Counted from the stretch's first letter, positions 35,246-46,033 are shown. The stretch is DNA of 64,000 nucleotides from Nostoc sp. NMS7 (GCF_017115085.1 NZ_JABXKJ010000201.1:1-64000), one strand, 5' to 3'. The notes: generated by a model not told the origin, from the sequence alone. Numbers and translations are program-made.

Positions 35246-35868
35246 TTCAAGCCTTACGTAAACTAGTAACATTTGATGAATTCATCGCTTGGTATCCAGA
35301 AAACCTACAACAACGTTATGAACTGCATGATGGAGTAATTGTTGAAATGGCACCACCAACAGGCGACCATGAAGAGGTCGTTGGATTTTTGGCGCTAAAT
35401 ATATCTATCGAAATTGGGCGACTAAAACTTCCCTACTTCATTCCCAAAACAGCATTTATTAAACCATTAGAAAATGAATCAGCTTATTCGCCAGATGTGC
35501 TGATATTAAATCGGACTAATTTAGTAAATGAACCTTTGTGGAAAAAAGAATCGACTGTAAGCCAAGCAGCATCAATCCCATTAGTTATAGAGGTAGTTAG
35601 TACCAACTGGAGAGATGATTATTTAAAAAAAGTGGCTGACTATGAGGCAGTAGGCATTCCCGAATACTGGATCGTAGATTATGCAGCTTTAGGTGGTAAG
35701 CGGTTTATTGGCAATCCCAAACAACCAACTATCTGGGTTTACTCCTTAGTTGACGGCGAATACCAAGTCAGACAGTTTCGAGGCAGCGATCATATTGTCT
35801 CGTTTACTTTCCCAGAATTGAATTTAACCGCCGAACAGATTTTTCAAGGTGGAGGTCTGTCAACATAG
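35242..35868 (+). CDS. Uma2 family endonuclease (DUF820)
   Basis: A 208-residue PD-(D/E)XK-fold protein. Family landmarks are FDEFIAWYPENLQQRYELHD, the acidic residues of the core in YSPDVLILN and LVIEVVSTNWRDDY, then KKVADYEAVGIPEYWIVDY. Uma2-type proteins are greatly expanded in cyanobacteria and are presumed nucleases, but the biological role is not established. The catalytic Asp and E-V-x-S/T-x-x-x-R motif are intact. It is the third gene of the coupled RHH/37-aa/Uma2 operon. Confidence 0.88.
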   Translation: MIQALRKLVTFDEFIAWYPENLQQRYELHDGVIVEMAPPTGDHEEVVGFLALNISIEIGRLKLPYFIPKTAFIKPLENESAYSPDVLILNRTNLVNEPLWKKESTVSQAASIPLVIEVVSTNWRDDYLKKVADYEAVGIPEYWIVDYAALGGKRFIGNPKQPTIWVYSLVDGEYQVRQFRGSDHIVSFTFPELNLTAEQIFQGGGLST

Positions 35869-36261
35869 CCACAAGCCACTCGACTAATTTTGAAGACAGG
35901 CGATCGCACTTCTTAACAATCAAAATTTTTGTATGAGGCGTTTCTGCTCTAATTCCATTTTTTTCTCTCTTAATGCCTTCAAACCCTCATTTCCTCCTAC
36001 AGCTAGATGGCGATCGCTCCTTCCGTGCAAATCCTTGTAACTCTCTCCTGGTAAGCTTTCATGATTCGCGGATGAGTCTAATGAGGTGATACTGATGAGC
36101 TAGATGAAAAAGGCGTTTGAAGTGGCAGCGATCGCACTACTGTAAAATCTCTCTTTTCATCTTTTCCAATAACAACTTCTTGCCTGCCTTAAATTCTTCC
36201 CGCGCATTCAATCTCTGGTTTTGTAGATTGCGATCCCTACGGTGGGCTACGCCCATCAGAA
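35869..36261. other. Gap, no gene seen
   Basis: A 393-base gap between the convergent Uma2 and sigma-factor genes, with several GCGATCGC-like octamers. A repeat fragment GATCCCTACGGTGGGCTACGC lies at about 36231-36251. Nothing else can be supported. Confidence 0.5.
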
Positions 36262-37260
36262 TTAACTAGCTAGATAGCTGTGTATCTTATCCTTATGTCT
36301 TCGTAGAACACCCAAAGCTTGTTGCTCTACCTGTCGGACTCGTTCTCGACTAATACCCAGACGTTGACCAATCTGCACTAAAGAAAGTTCATTTCCATCT
36401 GTTAAACCAAAACGTAAAGTTAATATTTCTCGTTGCTGAGGATTTAATTTTAACAATAAATTTTGAATATTTTGTTCGAGAAACTTTTGGTCAGCGTATA
36501 ATTCTGGGGATAGTCCATCATCCTCCAACATATCTTGTAATTCTGTATCTTTTTCTGAGCCAACTCGCAATTCTAGAGAGACAGGTTGACGTGCTAAAAG
36601 TAAATAATCTCGAATTTGTTTGGGATCTAAAGATAGTTCTTCGGCGATATCAACTGCGGTAGGGATACGACCTAATTTTTGAGTTAGTTCACGTTGAATA
36701 CGCTTGATTTTGTTCAGTTTTTCTGTAACATGAATAGGCAAGCGGATAATACGTCCTTTTTCGGCGATCGCTCGTGTAATTGCCTGACGAATCCACCAAT
36801 AGCCATAAGTTGAAAACTTGTACCCTTTACTAGGGTCGAATTTCTCAACTCCTCGCTCTAAACCTAAACTTCCTTCTTGAATTAAGTCGAGAAAATCTAG
36901 GTTATGTCTTTGATATTTTTTAGCAATAGACACCACAAGTCGCAGGTTAGCCTGAATCATTTTCTGCTTGGCTTGATGTCCCTGACGTAGCTGTTGCAGC
37001 AGTGATTTTTCGCCGATATTTATATTTTCTACCCACTCTTGTTGTGTCGGTTGACGCTTTAATTGAACAGCTAATTTTTCTTTGGCAGCAAGTAAAGCCA
37101 TCATTTGTTGAACTTGCTTGGCGAAATTAATCTCTTGCTCAGGAGTTAATAAAGGTATACGTCCAATCTCGCTAAGATAAGTACGCACTGTATCAGCAGT
37201 ATATAGAGGTTTTTCATTTTTCTTACTTACTTCTAGAGACTGGCTAGATAGATTATTCAT
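36262..37260 (-). CDS. Group 2 sigma-70 factor (RpoD/SigA-like)
   Basis: A 332-residue sigma factor. It lacks region 1.1 and begins with region 1.2 (YTADTVRTYLSEIGRIPLL). It keeps regions 2.1-2.4 (ANLRLVVSIAKKYQ, LDFLDLIQEGSLGL, YKFSTYGYWWIRQAITRAI), region 3 (RIIRLPIHVTEKLNKIKR) and 4.1-4.2 (LRFGLTDGNELSLVQIG, ISRERVRQVEQQALGVLRR). Non-essential group 2 factors of cyanobacteria respond to nitrogen, light, carbon or stress. It resembles the SigB/SigC/SigD cluster, but I cannot assign a letter. Three flanking repeats separate it from its neighbours. Confidence 0.92.
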   Translation of the reverse strand: MNNLSSQSLEVSKKNEKPLYTADTVRTYLSEIGRIPLLTPEQEINFAKQVQQMMALLAAKEKLAVQLKRQPTQQEWVENINIGEKSLLQQLRQGHQAKQKMIQANLRLVVSIAKKYQRHNLDFLDLIQEGSLGLERGVEKFDPSKGYKFSTYGYWWIRQAITRAIAEKGRIIRLPIHVTEKLNKIKRIQRELTQKLGRIPTAVDIAEELSLDPKQIRDYLLLARQPVSLELRVGSEKDTELQDMLEDDGLSPELYADQKFLEQNIQNLLLKLNPQQREILTLRFGLTDGNELSLVQIGQRLGISRERVRQVEQQALGVLRRHKDKIHSYLAS

Positions 37261-37917
37261 AGTTATTTGTACCTTCAGAAATACTTGTTGGTTTAGAGGG
37301 AATTAACAATTCAAAATTCACAATTGTACCCTTACAGGGAAGCAAGCTACGCACAGCGTCTCATAGAGAAGAGAGTTTCAAAATGAAATTGTGATTGAAA
37401 TCGGTTTGTAGCTTGACTTTCAAAGGTAAAAATCAAGAATTTGTGAAGATTTTTCTGGTTTTTGTCACGTATAATGATTTGCCAAAACTAATATTTGTTA
37501 ACTTAAGAGCTTAATGTGACAGGAGCTTGTCAAAGAATTGAAAAAGTTATGTCTGTCCAAATTGCAGGGGATTTCAAGGAAGGTGAAATACACAACCTAA
37601 GTCTCAAAACCAGGCATAAAGCCTGTTTTACTCCATAATTATCCTGTAACTAGCCAGACATCATGTAGACTATGACGCATGAAATTACTTTTCCTTCCTT
37701 CTCTGGTTAACTCTTTATATTTTTATCCTAAGTTCAGTTACGTTTTGGGAATCTAAGCAAAAAAATCACTCCTGCAAGTGTTGCTACGACGTACACACAA
37801 GTCATCGAATTACCTAAAACAGCCTCTTGAAGTTCTTAAAAAATATATCCAATATCAAGAAAAGCCGTCCTTCTAGGACGGGATTTTAAACCCAATTTTT
37901 CGATAAATGGAAGAAAT
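37261..37917. other. Long gap with hairpin and IS200/605-like end
   Basis: No gene is visible in this 657-base gap. It contains a dispersed repeat fragment (about 37330-37375, AGCAAGCTACGCACAGCGTC) and a short hairpin AGGCATAAAGCCT. Near its end, CCGTCCT/AGGACGG (37865-37881, 7-bp stem, 3-nt loop) is followed by TTTAAACCCAATTTTTCGATAA. That last 22-mer matches 20 of 22 bases at 7703-7724 beside tnpB and resembles an IS200/IS605 right end. It may be a solo end left by an element. Confidence 0.5.
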
Positions 37918-39588
37918 TCAAAAGGGCGGCAATTCTTTAAGAATCGTAAACCGAATATGATTTATTGCCAAATCACCGATGGGGATATCTTCTTTGGTTA
38001 GCCGCGCACCTCGACTGGTAACAGTTTCAAAGGTTATACCTTTGCCAATTTCAATGTGATACCAACACAAGCCCATAAAAAAGCGCGTGGGATAAGGCCC
38101 ACCTTCACCGATATCGTCAGGATTTGATTCCATTGGCAACCAGCCAAAATTCGGGACGTAAAACTCCAGCCAAACATGATTAAAGTCGGGTTGTAGCGGC
38201 ACTCCTTGTAAGTCACTATGGGCAGGACATTTGTACCTACCGACGGTGCGGCAGGGGATGCCATTTAAACGGGATAGGGCAAGCAAGACGCCAACATATT
38301 CGCCACAGGAACCAACGCCCCGTTCTAAAACTGTATCTGGCGTGTCAATGTAAGGTTTAATACCATAGGACAACTTATCGTAGACGTAGTTGCGGATGGT
38401 GTGCATTTTCCGCAGCACATTGGTTTCAGAACCAATTGCTTCTCTGGCGGCACGGCGAACAATGGGAGTATCCATTGCTAAATCGTCGTCATCCACTAGG
38501 TAGCGTGTTTGTAATTCTGGGGGCAGTTGCGGTATATTTTCCACATCTCTGGGTGTGATGCGATACTTAATTCCTCGAACTTCCAAAAGTGCTTTCCAGC
38601 CAAATATATGCCGTTCTCCTGGGGCCAGAGAATCAAATTTAAAGACTGCTACACGTTGCCCCTCGATGACTTCTTCGGTAAATGGTATACCAATGGATTC
38701 AACGTGTTTCACCTTTTGACGCTCAGTTTCGGATGGTAGGGCGATGCGCCACTCGACATCAGGTAAATAAACCTCGTCTAAGGGTGCAATTTCCTCTGCA
38801 TAAGACATTTCGATCAGATAGCCATTAGAGAGGGCGTAGCGCTGATCTGGCTGATAATGATAATACAAAGGGTGGATAAAAGTGCGATCGCGGAATGTTA
38901 GCTCATGACTGGGATCAGCATTGGGGTTATCCCGAATATAAGCCTCTTCTGAGGCGTAAGCGACGTAAATACTTTCTTTGCCTGTTTCGTCATTTTTATG
39001 GATTGCTATGCCTGTGGGACATTCAAAGGGTGTCAGAACACTAAATTGAAGTTCTCCTGTCGCCCGATCCATTGCATAAACTGATTGTTCAGTGCGATCG
39101 CAAATCCACAGCATTTCTTCACTTACTGCCAAATTCTCTATCCCAACGCCTGGGGCATAAAATCTGGTAATCTCTTTTCGGGTTTCGCGGTCAAAAATCA
39201 GAATGTAGCCCAGCCTTTGGGAACTAACATAAACTGTTGTTTCCCAAACGGCAACGCCGTCAGCAGGATAAGGCAATGTAACAAAATGTTCCAGACTCAA
39301 ATCATTGAGCTTGCACAAGTAAACACTATTTTCTCGGCTGACCCACAGGGTATCTGACCAAGCCGCTAGACCAGTGGCATCGGTAAATTCTTTAACTTGA
39401 TGGGGATTGAGAATTTTGCTGTTGTCAGAGGTGGGATCAATCTCCAGTAGATGCCCTTTAATACTGTCAATGGCAATCAGTTTATCTTTAATGAAAGCAA
39501 TGCCACACAGGGTAGCAGCAGTAAGCGGTCGAATTGTTTTTTGCCCAAACATCTGGCTTGCGGTCAAAGTGGGGAGTGCAAAACTCAT
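37918..39588 (-). CDS. Beta-propeller plus transglutaminase-like protein
   Basis: About 556 residues from the ATG at 39588 (MSFALPTLTASQMFG), preceded by AAGG. A start at 39672 would add 28 unlike residues. The N-terminal 260 residues show repeated strand patterns (LWVSRENSVYLCKLNDL, VYVSSQRLGYILIFDRETRK, LWICDRTEQSVYAMDRATGE), like an NHL/SGL propeller. The C-terminal part is a transglutaminase-like domain with Cys428 in VGSCGEYVGVLLALSRLNG, His in FNHVWLEFY and Asp in MESNPDD, so the Cys-His-Asp triad is intact. No signal peptide is seen. Substrate unknown; peptidase or amidase activity is as likely as cross-linking. Confidence 0.85.
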   Translation of the reverse strand: MSFALPTLTASQMFGQKTIRPLTAATLCGIAFIKDKLIAIDSIKGHLLEIDPTSDNSKILNPHQVKEFTDATGLAAWSDTLWVSRENSVYLCKLNDLSLEHFVTLPYPADGVAVWETTVYVSSQRLGYILIFDRETRKEITRFYAPGVGIENLAVSEEMLWICDRTEQSVYAMDRATGELQFSVLTPFECPTGIAIHKNDETGKESIYVAYASEEAYIRDNPNADPSHELTFRDRTFIHPLYYHYQPDQRYALSNGYLIEMSYAEEIAPLDEVYLPDVEWRIALPSETERQKVKHVESIGIPFTEEVIEGQRVAVFKFDSLAPGERHIFGWKALLEVRGIKYRITPRDVENIPQLPPELQTRYLVDDDDLAMDTPIVRRAAREAIGSETNVLRKMHTIRNYVYDKLSYGIKPYIDTPDTVLERGVGSCGEYVGVLLALSRLNGIPCRTVGRYKCPAHSDLQGVPLQPDFNHVWLEFYVPNFGWLPMESNPDDIGEGGPYPTRFFMGLCWYHIEIGKGITFETVTSRGARLTKEDIPIGDLAINHIRFTILKELPPF

Positions 39589-39847
39589 AGAACCTTGTGG
39601 GAAGTGTAATGATGCTCGGTAACAAAGCTTCAAAGCTCTATTACTGACAATTATCGGTAGGATGTGTTCCAAAAAACTCTTTCGTGAGAAATAAGACTAT
39701 CTCAAAAAAGTATAAATTTACAAATATTAAGAATTACCTATACACTCATACAACTGGGCGATCGCCTGAATGTAACTTTAGGACATGGTTTTCCAGCCAT
39801 CACTAAATTATGATCGAATTTTGTAACCATTTCCTGTGACCTACACA

Positions 39848-42706
39848 ATGTCTGCTAATTCTCTGCCTGAAGGTGCCGGCGTTTGGCATAGTTTAGAAGT
39901 TAATAAAGCCTTAGACCAGCTCGAAAGTAATCCAAACAGTGGCTTAACACCCCAAGAAATTCAACAGAGGTTGCAAAAATACGGCCCCAACGAATTACAA
40001 GAAACTGCTGGCCGTAGTGCTTGGGAAATTCTGCTGGATCAGTTCAAGAACATTATGTTGTTGATGCTGATTGGCGTAGCTCTGATTTCTGGGTTTTTAG
40101 ACCTGATGCGTTTGCAGTCTGGCGATTCCAAGCCTGGTGAAGTACCATTCAAAGATTCGATCGCTATTTTAGCAATTGTCATCCTCAATGGCATACTCGG
40201 CTATGTCCAAGAAAGCCGTGCCGAAAAAGCCCTGGCAGCCCTGAAAAAAATGACCTCTCCCTTAGTGCGGGTGATCCGCGACACCAGACAGGTGGAGATA
40301 GCAGCCAAGGAACTAGTTCCAGGGGATGTCATGCTGCTAGAAGCTGGGATGCAGATAGCCGCAGATGGGCGTTTGATAGAAGAGTCTAATTTACAAGTGC
40401 GTGAGTCGGCATTAACGGGTGAAGCCGAAGCGGTGAATAAACAGGCATCACTACAATTGCCAGCAGAAACAGATTTAGGCGATCGCTTAAATGTCGTGTT
40501 TCAAGGAACTGAAGTAGTCCAAGGACGCGCGAAGGTTCTGGTAACTAACACCGGCATGACAACAGAACTCGGCAAAATTGCCACTATGTTGCAGTCGGTG
40601 GAAAGTGAACCGACACCGTTACAGCAACGGATGACTCAACTGGGTAACGTCCTAGTTACGGGTTCTTTAATTCTCGTGGCGATCGTTGTCATCGGCGGTG
40701 TGATCAAGGACGGAGGTTTTAAAAACATCCAAGAACTTTTGGAAGTCTCCTTGAGTATGGCGGTTGCTGTGGTGCCAGAAGGTTTACCAGCTGTAATTAC
40801 CGTCACCCTGGCACTGGGAACTCAGCGAATGGTGCGCCAAAACGCCTTGATTCGCAAACTGCCAGCCGTGGAAACATTGGGTTCTGTGACAACCATCTGT
40901 TCTGATAAAACCGGCACCCTGACTCAAAATAAAATGGTGGTGCAATCGGTTTACACGAATAACAAAACTTTTCGCGTCACTGGCGAAGGTTATGCTCCCA
41001 CAGGGGACTTTCAGTTAGATGGTCAAAAAATTTCCCTAGAGGAGTCTCCAGAAATCTTAGCGCTGTCAGTCGCCTGTGCCGTTTGTAATGATTCGGTGTT
41101 GCAAAAAGAACAAGGAGAATGGGCGATTTTGGGAGATCCCACAGAGGGGGCATTGTTAACACTGGGGGGAAAAGCTGGAATCGAAAAAGACCAGTGGAAC
41201 AGTAAGTTACCTCGCGTTGCGGAGTTCCCTTTTTCCTCGGAACGTAAGCGGATGAGCGTGATTTTTCAGGTGCAGAAAGTTGCCAGTCTGGAAGCGGCTT
41301 CCAGAGGCGTTGATCCAGCGATCGCCAGTTTATTACAATCTGAACCTTACTTAATGTTTACCAAAGGTTCTCCAGAGTTAATTTTGGCACGTTCGACTCA
41401 GATTCATTTGGGCAATCATTCAACCCCCTTGACCGAAGAACAACGCCAGAAAATTTTGGCAGAAAATGACCAAATGGCGAGTAAAGGTTTGCGGGTGCTA
41501 GGTTTTGCCTACAAACCCCTGGTACAGATTCCACCGGAACGTGCCGATGAAACATCGGAGCAAAGCTTGGTGTGGCTGGGATTGGTAGGAATGCTAGATG
41601 CACCACGCCCAGAAGTCAGGGCAGCAGTGCAAGAATGTCGAGATGCAGGTATTCGCCCAGTAATGATTACTGGCGACCACCAATTAACAGCACGAGCGAT
41701 CGCTACCGATTTAGGAATTGCCCAAGAAGGCGATCGCGTCCTCACAGGTCAAGAATTGCAACGGATGAGTGACCAGGAATTAGAGCAAAACGTTGACTTA
41801 GTAAGCATCTATGCCAGGGTTTCCCCAGAACACAAATTGCGAATTGTCCAAGCACTGCAACGCCGGGGTAGATTTGTAGCGATGACAGGCGATGGTGTTA
41901 ACGATGCCCCAGCCCTCAAACAAGCTGACATCGGCATTGCAATGGGTATTACCGGCACTGATGTCAGTAAAGAAGCTAGCGATATGGTGTTACTTGATGA
42001 CAACTTCGCTACCATTGTCAGCGCCACCAGGGAAGGCAGAGTTGTTTACACTAATATCCGCCGCTTTATTAAATACATTTTGGGCAGTAACATTGGTGAA
42101 GTTCTCACAATTGCTGCTGCACCCCTAATTGGTTTGGGAGGCGTTCCCCTGACTCCCTTACAAATTCTCTGGATGAACTTGGTAACAGACGGTTTACCAG
42201 CCTTGGCATTAGCTGTAGAACCTCCAGAACCGGATGTGATGCAACGTCCGCCTTTTAGTCCCCGCGAAAGTATTTTCGCTAGGGGATTGGGTTCTTATAT
42301 AATTCGCATTGGGATAATATTTGCGATTATCACCATTGCCTTGATGTGGTGGGCTTATCAACATACCCATGCCCCAAGTTATCAGGGCGATCGCGACGCT
42401 TGGAAAACAATGGTATTTACTACCTTGTGTATTGCCCAAATGGGTCATGCGATCGCTATTCGTTCCAACAACCGACTGACTATCGAGATGAATCCCTTCT
42501 CGAATATCTTTGTACTAGCAGCTGTTGTTGTCACCACAATTTTGCAGCTAATGCTAGTTTACGTCCCACCCCTGCGAGAGTTCTTTGGTACTCACTACCT
42601 GAATATGCAAGAATTGGGGGTTTGTATTGGCTTCAGTGCTTTAATGTTTGTCTGGATTGAAGCAGAGAAGATATTTTTGCGGATTATGGGCAAGAAGGCT
42701 GTGTAA
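39848..42706 (+). CDS. Cation-transporting P-type ATPase (Ca2+ type, P2A)
   Basis: About 952 residues from the ATG at 39848; an in-frame GTG lies at 39836. The architecture is SERCA/PMR1-like: N-terminal cation-ATPase domain ([20 protein letters not shown]), actuator motif with LTGEAEAV, phosphorylated Asp353 in [13 protein letters not shown], nucleotide-binding FTKGSPELI, hinge [22 protein letters not shown]4 is [19 protein letters not shown], with the PEGLP ion-site motif of type II pumps. It probably exports Ca2+ (or Mn2+) from the cytoplasm. It is monocistronic. Confidence 0.92.
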   Translation: MSANSLPEGAGVWHSLEVNKALDQLESNPNSGLTPQEIQQRLQKYGPNELQETAGRSAWEILLDQFKNIMLLMLIGVALISGFLDLMRLQSGDSKPGEVPFKDSIAILAIVILNGILGYVQESRAEKALAALKKMTSPLVRVIRDTRQVEIAAKELVPGDVMLLEAGMQIAADGRLIEESNLQVRESALTGEAEAVNKQASLQLPAETDLGDRLNVVFQGTEVVQGRAKVLVTNTGMTTELGKIATMLQSVESEPTPLQQRMTQLGNVLVTGSLILVAIVVIGGVIKDGGFKNIQELLEVSLSMAVAVVPEGLPAVITVTLALGTQRMVRQNALIRKLPAVETLGSVTTICSDKTGTLTQNKMVVQSVYTNNKTFRVTGEGYAPTGDFQLDGQKISLEESPEILALSVACAVCNDSVLQKEQGEWAILGDPTEGALLTLGGKAGIEKDQWNSKLPRVAEFPFSSERKRMSVIFQVQKVASLEAASRGVDPAIASLLQSEPYLMFTKGSPELILARSTQIHLGNHSTPLTEEQRQKILAENDQMASKGLRVLGFAYKPLVQIPPERADETSEQSLVWLGLVGMLDAPRPEVRAAVQECRDAGIRPVMITGDHQLTARAIATDLGIAQEGDRVLTGQELQRMSDQELEQNVDLVSIYARVSPEHKLRIVQALQRRGRFVAMTGDGVNDAPALKQADIGIAMGITGTDVSKEASDMVLLDDNFATIVSATREGRVVYTNIRRFIKYILGSNIGEVLTIAAAPLIGLGGVPLTPLQILWMNLVTDGLPALALAVEPPEPDVMQRPPFSPRESIFARGLGSYIIRIGIIFAIITIALMWWAYQHTHAPSYQGDRDAWKTMVFTTLCIAQMGHAIAIRSNNRLTIEMNPFSNIFVLAAVVVTTILQLMLVYVPPLREFFGTHYLNMQELGVCIGFSALMFVWIEAEKIFLRIMGKKAV

Positions 42707-42719
42707 ATTGGGCATAGGG

Positions 42720-42899
42720 CATGGGGCATGGGGCACTTGTACTGACTTGTACTGAGCGACATCGAAGTAGCGTTGCCGTTGGCGTAGCCTCTCGTAGAGA
42801 AGTATTGGTTATTAATTATTCTCCTCTACCCCTCTGCTCTGCTGCTTCTTCTTTGTCTTCCTCCTCTCCAATGCCCAATCCCCAATGCCCCATGCCCAA
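42720..42899. repeat. STRR heptamers and palindromic repeats before recF
   Basis: GGCATGGGGCATGGGGCAC at the left and CCAATGCCCAATCCCCAATG at the right are heptamer-type repeats. Between them lie GTTGCCGTTGGCGTAGCCTC and TCGTAGAGAAG, a palindromic-repeat fragment. The block ends eight bases before the recF ATG and probably contains or displaces its promoter. Confidence 0.75.
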
Positions 42900-42907
42900 C
42901 CCTGACT

Positions 42908-44035
42908 ATGTACCTGAATACTCTAAACCTCCGACAATTTCGCAATTATCAAGACCAAAAGGTTGAGTTTACTGCTGCTAAAACAATTCTGGTAGGTAAT
43001 AACGCTCAGGGAAAGTCGAATTTGTTGGAGGCGGTGGAGTTGCTGGCGACATTGCGATCGCACCGAATCAGCCGCGATCGCGATTTAGTTCAAGAAGGGG
43101 AAGCCGTAGCCCAAATTAATGCTACCCTTGAGCGACAAACAGGCGTTAGTGACCTGACTTTAACCCTGCGCCGCAATGGTCGCCGTAGTGTTGCTCTCAA
43201 TGGCGAATCTATCCGCCGTCAAATGGATTTTCTCGGCGTTCTGAATGCAGTCCAATTTTCCAGCTTGGATTTAGAATTAGTACGCGGCGGCCCGGAAGGT
43301 CGCCGCAACTGGTTAGATACACTCTTAATTCAACTCGAACCAGTTTATGCTCATATTTTCCAGCAGTATAACCATGTGTTACGCCAGCGCAATGCTTTTT
43401 TGAAACGCCATATAGAGACGTTATATGCAACGTCTCTAGACTCAGAACTCGCTGTGTGGGATGCACAGTTAGCCACCACAGGAACCAGAGTAATTAGACG
43501 ACGCGATCGCGCCATCCAACGACTAGCTCCCATTGCTACCGCTTGGCACGCCAGTATCAGTGGTAGTACAGAACATTTGCAAATCAAATATGTGCCTAAT
43601 ATTCCTTTAGAGGATAACCATCCAGAACAAGTTGAGCAAGCTTTTTTAGCCAAAATTCAGCAACGAGCGATCGCCGAAATCCACCAAGGAACTACCCTGG
43701 TCGGTCCCCATCGAGACGAAATAGAATTAACTATTAACCAGACACCGGCGCGTCAATACGGTTCTCAAGGTCAACAACGAACGCTGGTTCTAGCCTTAAA
43801 ATTAGCAGAATTACAATTAATTGAAGAAGTCGTCAAAGAGCCACCATTACTATTACTTGATGATGTTCTTGCCGAACTCGATTTATCCCGCCAAAATCAA
43901 TTGCTTGATGCTATTCAAGACCGTTTCCAAACTCTGATTACTACCACTCACTTAGGTTCTTTTGATTCCCAGTGGTTGAAATCCTCCCAAATTTTGTTTG
44001 TGAAAGCAGGAGAAATAATTCGACATTTATCATAA
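42908..44035 (+). CDS. recF: DNA replication/repair protein RecF
   Basis: A 375-residue SMC-like ATPase that binds gapped DNA and helps RecOR load RecA. N-terminal [15 protein letters not shown] with Walker [21 protein letters not shown], the family segments [20 protein letters not shown] and [16 protein letters not shown] signature [19 protein letters not shown], Walker [15 protein letters not shown]. Length is normal. As often in cyanobacteria, it is not beside dnaA/dnaN/gyrB. Confidence 0.95.
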   Translation: MYLNTLNLRQFRNYQDQKVEFTAAKTILVGNNAQGKSNLLEAVELLATLRSHRISRDRDLVQEGEAVAQINATLERQTGVSDLTLTLRRNGRRSVALNGESIRRQMDFLGVLNAVQFSSLDLELVRGGPEGRRNWLDTLLIQLEPVYAHIFQQYNHVLRQRNAFLKRHIETLYATSLDSELAVWDAQLATTGTRVIRRRDRAIQRLAPIATAWHASISGSTEHLQIKYVPNIPLEDNHPEQVEQAFLAKIQQRAIAEIHQGTTLVGPHRDEIELTINQTPARQYGSQGQQRTLVLALKLAELQLIEEVVKEPPLLLLDDVLAELDLSRQNQLLDAIQDRFQTLITTTHLGSFDSQWLKSSQILFVKAGEIIRHLS

Positions 44036-44217
44036 TTTCGGTTGAAAACCTCCTGCTTTTCCTCCAGGTGCTTGGGCGCTAATATAAACAATTCCTGTTT
44101 GGAGGCTGTAAGTACTATTATTATTTGCTTGACAGGTTGCTGACATCAGAATAGAATTTTTTCGGCAGTATTATCTAATACAAACTATTCTGTCGCACCG
44201 TCAAGGAGCAAAGATTT

Positions 44218-45335
44218 GTGGAAAAATCCTTAACATCTTCGCCTGGAACCAATCCACAGGCTTCGTTAGGTGTAAACGCACACTCAAAGATGTATATACC
44301 ATCCCTAGATGGAATGAGAATTCTTGCTTTCATAGTTGTTTTTTTATCCCATACAGGACTTGCGAACGCTTTTCCGGGAAGTTTCGGTGTAACAGTATTT
44401 TTCTTTCTCAGTGGTTACTTAATTACAACTCTTCTCAGGCAAGAGTGCGATCGCTATGAGACTATTGATTTTAAACTCTTCTATCTAAGACGAATCCTGC
44501 GTATTTGGCCGTCATTTTATCTAGTTTTGGGGTTAGGAGCTGGCTTAACTATCTTAGGATTACTTCCGGGAAAAATTCTTCTACCAGCCTTCTTGGCTCA
44601 GTCTCTGCACTATACCAACTACTATGGAATTTTTTTTGGCGATGGATTCGTCGCCGGTAGTTGGGTATATTGGTCTCTCGCTGTTGAAGAACACTTCTAT
44701 TTACTTTTTCCACTGCTTTATCTAGCTCTACGTAAACTGCGTGTGAGTTCACGCAGACAAATGCTCATTTTTTGGGGATTATGTTTAACGGTCTTACTTT
44801 GGCGGTGTATTCTAGTTTATGGTTTTCAAGTACCTGAACTACGTATATTTTGTTCAACAGATACCCGGATAGATAGTATTCTCTTTGGTTGTGCATTGGC
44901 AGTCAATAATAATCCAATGCTGGATACACAACAAGATTACTCTAATAAACTCTGGAAGTATTTCTTTCTGCCTGCCGGAATAATCTTGATTCTTTTTTCA
45001 TGCCTATCTCGCTCACCTGAGTTCGACAAACCATTCGTTATACTATACAGGGAATTGCCTTATACCCAGTCTTTATTACCGCTATTCGCTTTCCCAGTTG
45101 GGGATTATTCGCAGTGCTAAATTTAAAGTGGATGCGTTTTCTTGGTGCCCTATCTTACTCTTTGTACCTTGTCCATTACACTGTTCTTTTCGGTGTTTGG
45201 AAGTATTTCCCCCAATTAGATAAAGTTCTCCAAGCCGGAATTGCTCTATTAATTTCTTTTGGATTAGCCTATATGATTCACAAGTTTATAGAGTTGCCAT
45301 TGGGACGGCTACGCAAAAAGTTTTCCCGGGCATAA
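44218..45335 (+). pseudogene. Acyltransferase 3 (OafA/YrhL-like), frameshifted
   Basis: A multi-pass acyltransferase starting at a GTG, with YIPSLDGMRILAFIVVFLSH (motif with the catalytic His), FFFLSGYLITTLL and YWSLAVEEHFYLLFPLLYL. The first frame runs to 45120 but loses homology after CLSRSPEF. From that point the next frame reads RQTIRYTIQGIALYPVFITA, then IRFPSWGLFAVLNLKWMRFL and ALSYSLYLVHYTVLFGVW to 45335. Loss of one C at about 45023-45026 (GAGTTCGACAAACC) explains the break. Intact relatives O-acylate surface polysaccharides. It may be a real lesion or a sequence error. Confidence 0.85.
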
Positions 45336-45444
45336 TATGGCAAAAAAGATAGTCTTTGCTGAGAGCAGGGCTATTTAATTCCCTAAAAAGGCGCTGATTT
45401 ACAAGCGTTATTAGCAAAAAAATCAGGTGATTAAAAATTTATAA

Positions 45445-45527
45445 AAAGCGGCGGTAAACTGCATCCCCAGGTGTCTGTAGAGGGATAGCACAACGGCCGC
45501 GCTCACTGACCACCGCCCCGCCGCTTT
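45445..45527. ncRNA. GC-rich hairpin, candidate structured RNA
   Basis: AAAGCGGCGG (45445-45454) and CCGCCGCTTT (45518-45527) are perfect complements. They close an 83-nt segment that is strikingly GC-rich in an AT-rich gap. Inside, GGCGGT and ACCGCC offer an alternative pairing. I do not recognise a known RNA family (not SRP RNA, tRNA or 6S RNA). There is no T tract, and strand is undecided. A repeat relic is the alternative. Confidence 0.35.
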
Positions 45528-45574
45528 AGTCCTGCCGTCAAAAGTCATTGGTCATTGGTACTAATGACTAATAA

Positions 45575-46033
45575 CTAATCACGTTTTTCTAACCTTCTAA
45601 AAACGTTCAGAACCAGAAAAGTCAGCAGAACACCAATTAATCCTAACTGCCACAAACCACAGCCGGCAGCAATTCCCAAAGCAGCCGAAACCCAAATAGC
45701 TGCTGCTGATGTCAGTCCGTGAATTTCAAGTTGCTGTGATTGCTGAGAAGATTGGCGTACAATCTCTCCAGCACCAAGAAATCCCACACCGGCTGCAATC
45801 CCCTGAATCACGCGGCTAAGTGCATCATGACTGGACTGTAACTCACCCGTTTGGATAATTATGAGAGTAAAAATCGCTGAACCTAAACTCACTAGCACAT
45901 GAGTTCTTAAACCCGCTGGTTTGTGCCTAATTTGGCGTTCTAAGCCGATAATTGCTCCAATAAGCAATGCAAAGCATAGCCTGAGGGTGATGTTTAGCCA
46001 ATCATTAGTTGCAAGGTAGTAAGTGTTTGGCAA
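45575..46033 (-). CDS. MgtC/SapB family membrane protein
   Basis: A 152-residue membrane protein with four hydrophobic helices. Family signature is LLIGAIIGLERQIRHKPAGL, then RTHVLVSLGSAIF, GIAAGVGFLGAGEIVR and LTSAAAIWVSAALGIAAG. It is the short form lacking the C-terminal ACT-like domain found in Salmonella MgtC. The role in cyanobacteria is unclear; in pathogens MgtC inhibits the F-type ATP synthase and aids growth at low Mg2+. It stands alone. Confidence 0.9.
   Translation of the reverse strand: MPNTYYLATNDWLNITLRLCFALLIGAIIGLERQIRHKPAGLRTHVLVSLGSAIFTLIIIQTGELQSSHDALSRVIQGIAAGVGFLGAGEIVRQSSQQSQQLEIHGLTSAAAIWVSAALGIAAGCGLWQLGLIGVLLTFLVLNVFRRLEKRD

Noticed and set aside
44030-44146. 38-codon minus-strand frame (MSATCQANNNSTYSLQTG...) beside recF
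   Set aside because: Protein-like composition but no ribosome site or known family. It overlaps the recF end, and the evidence is too weak to call a gene.
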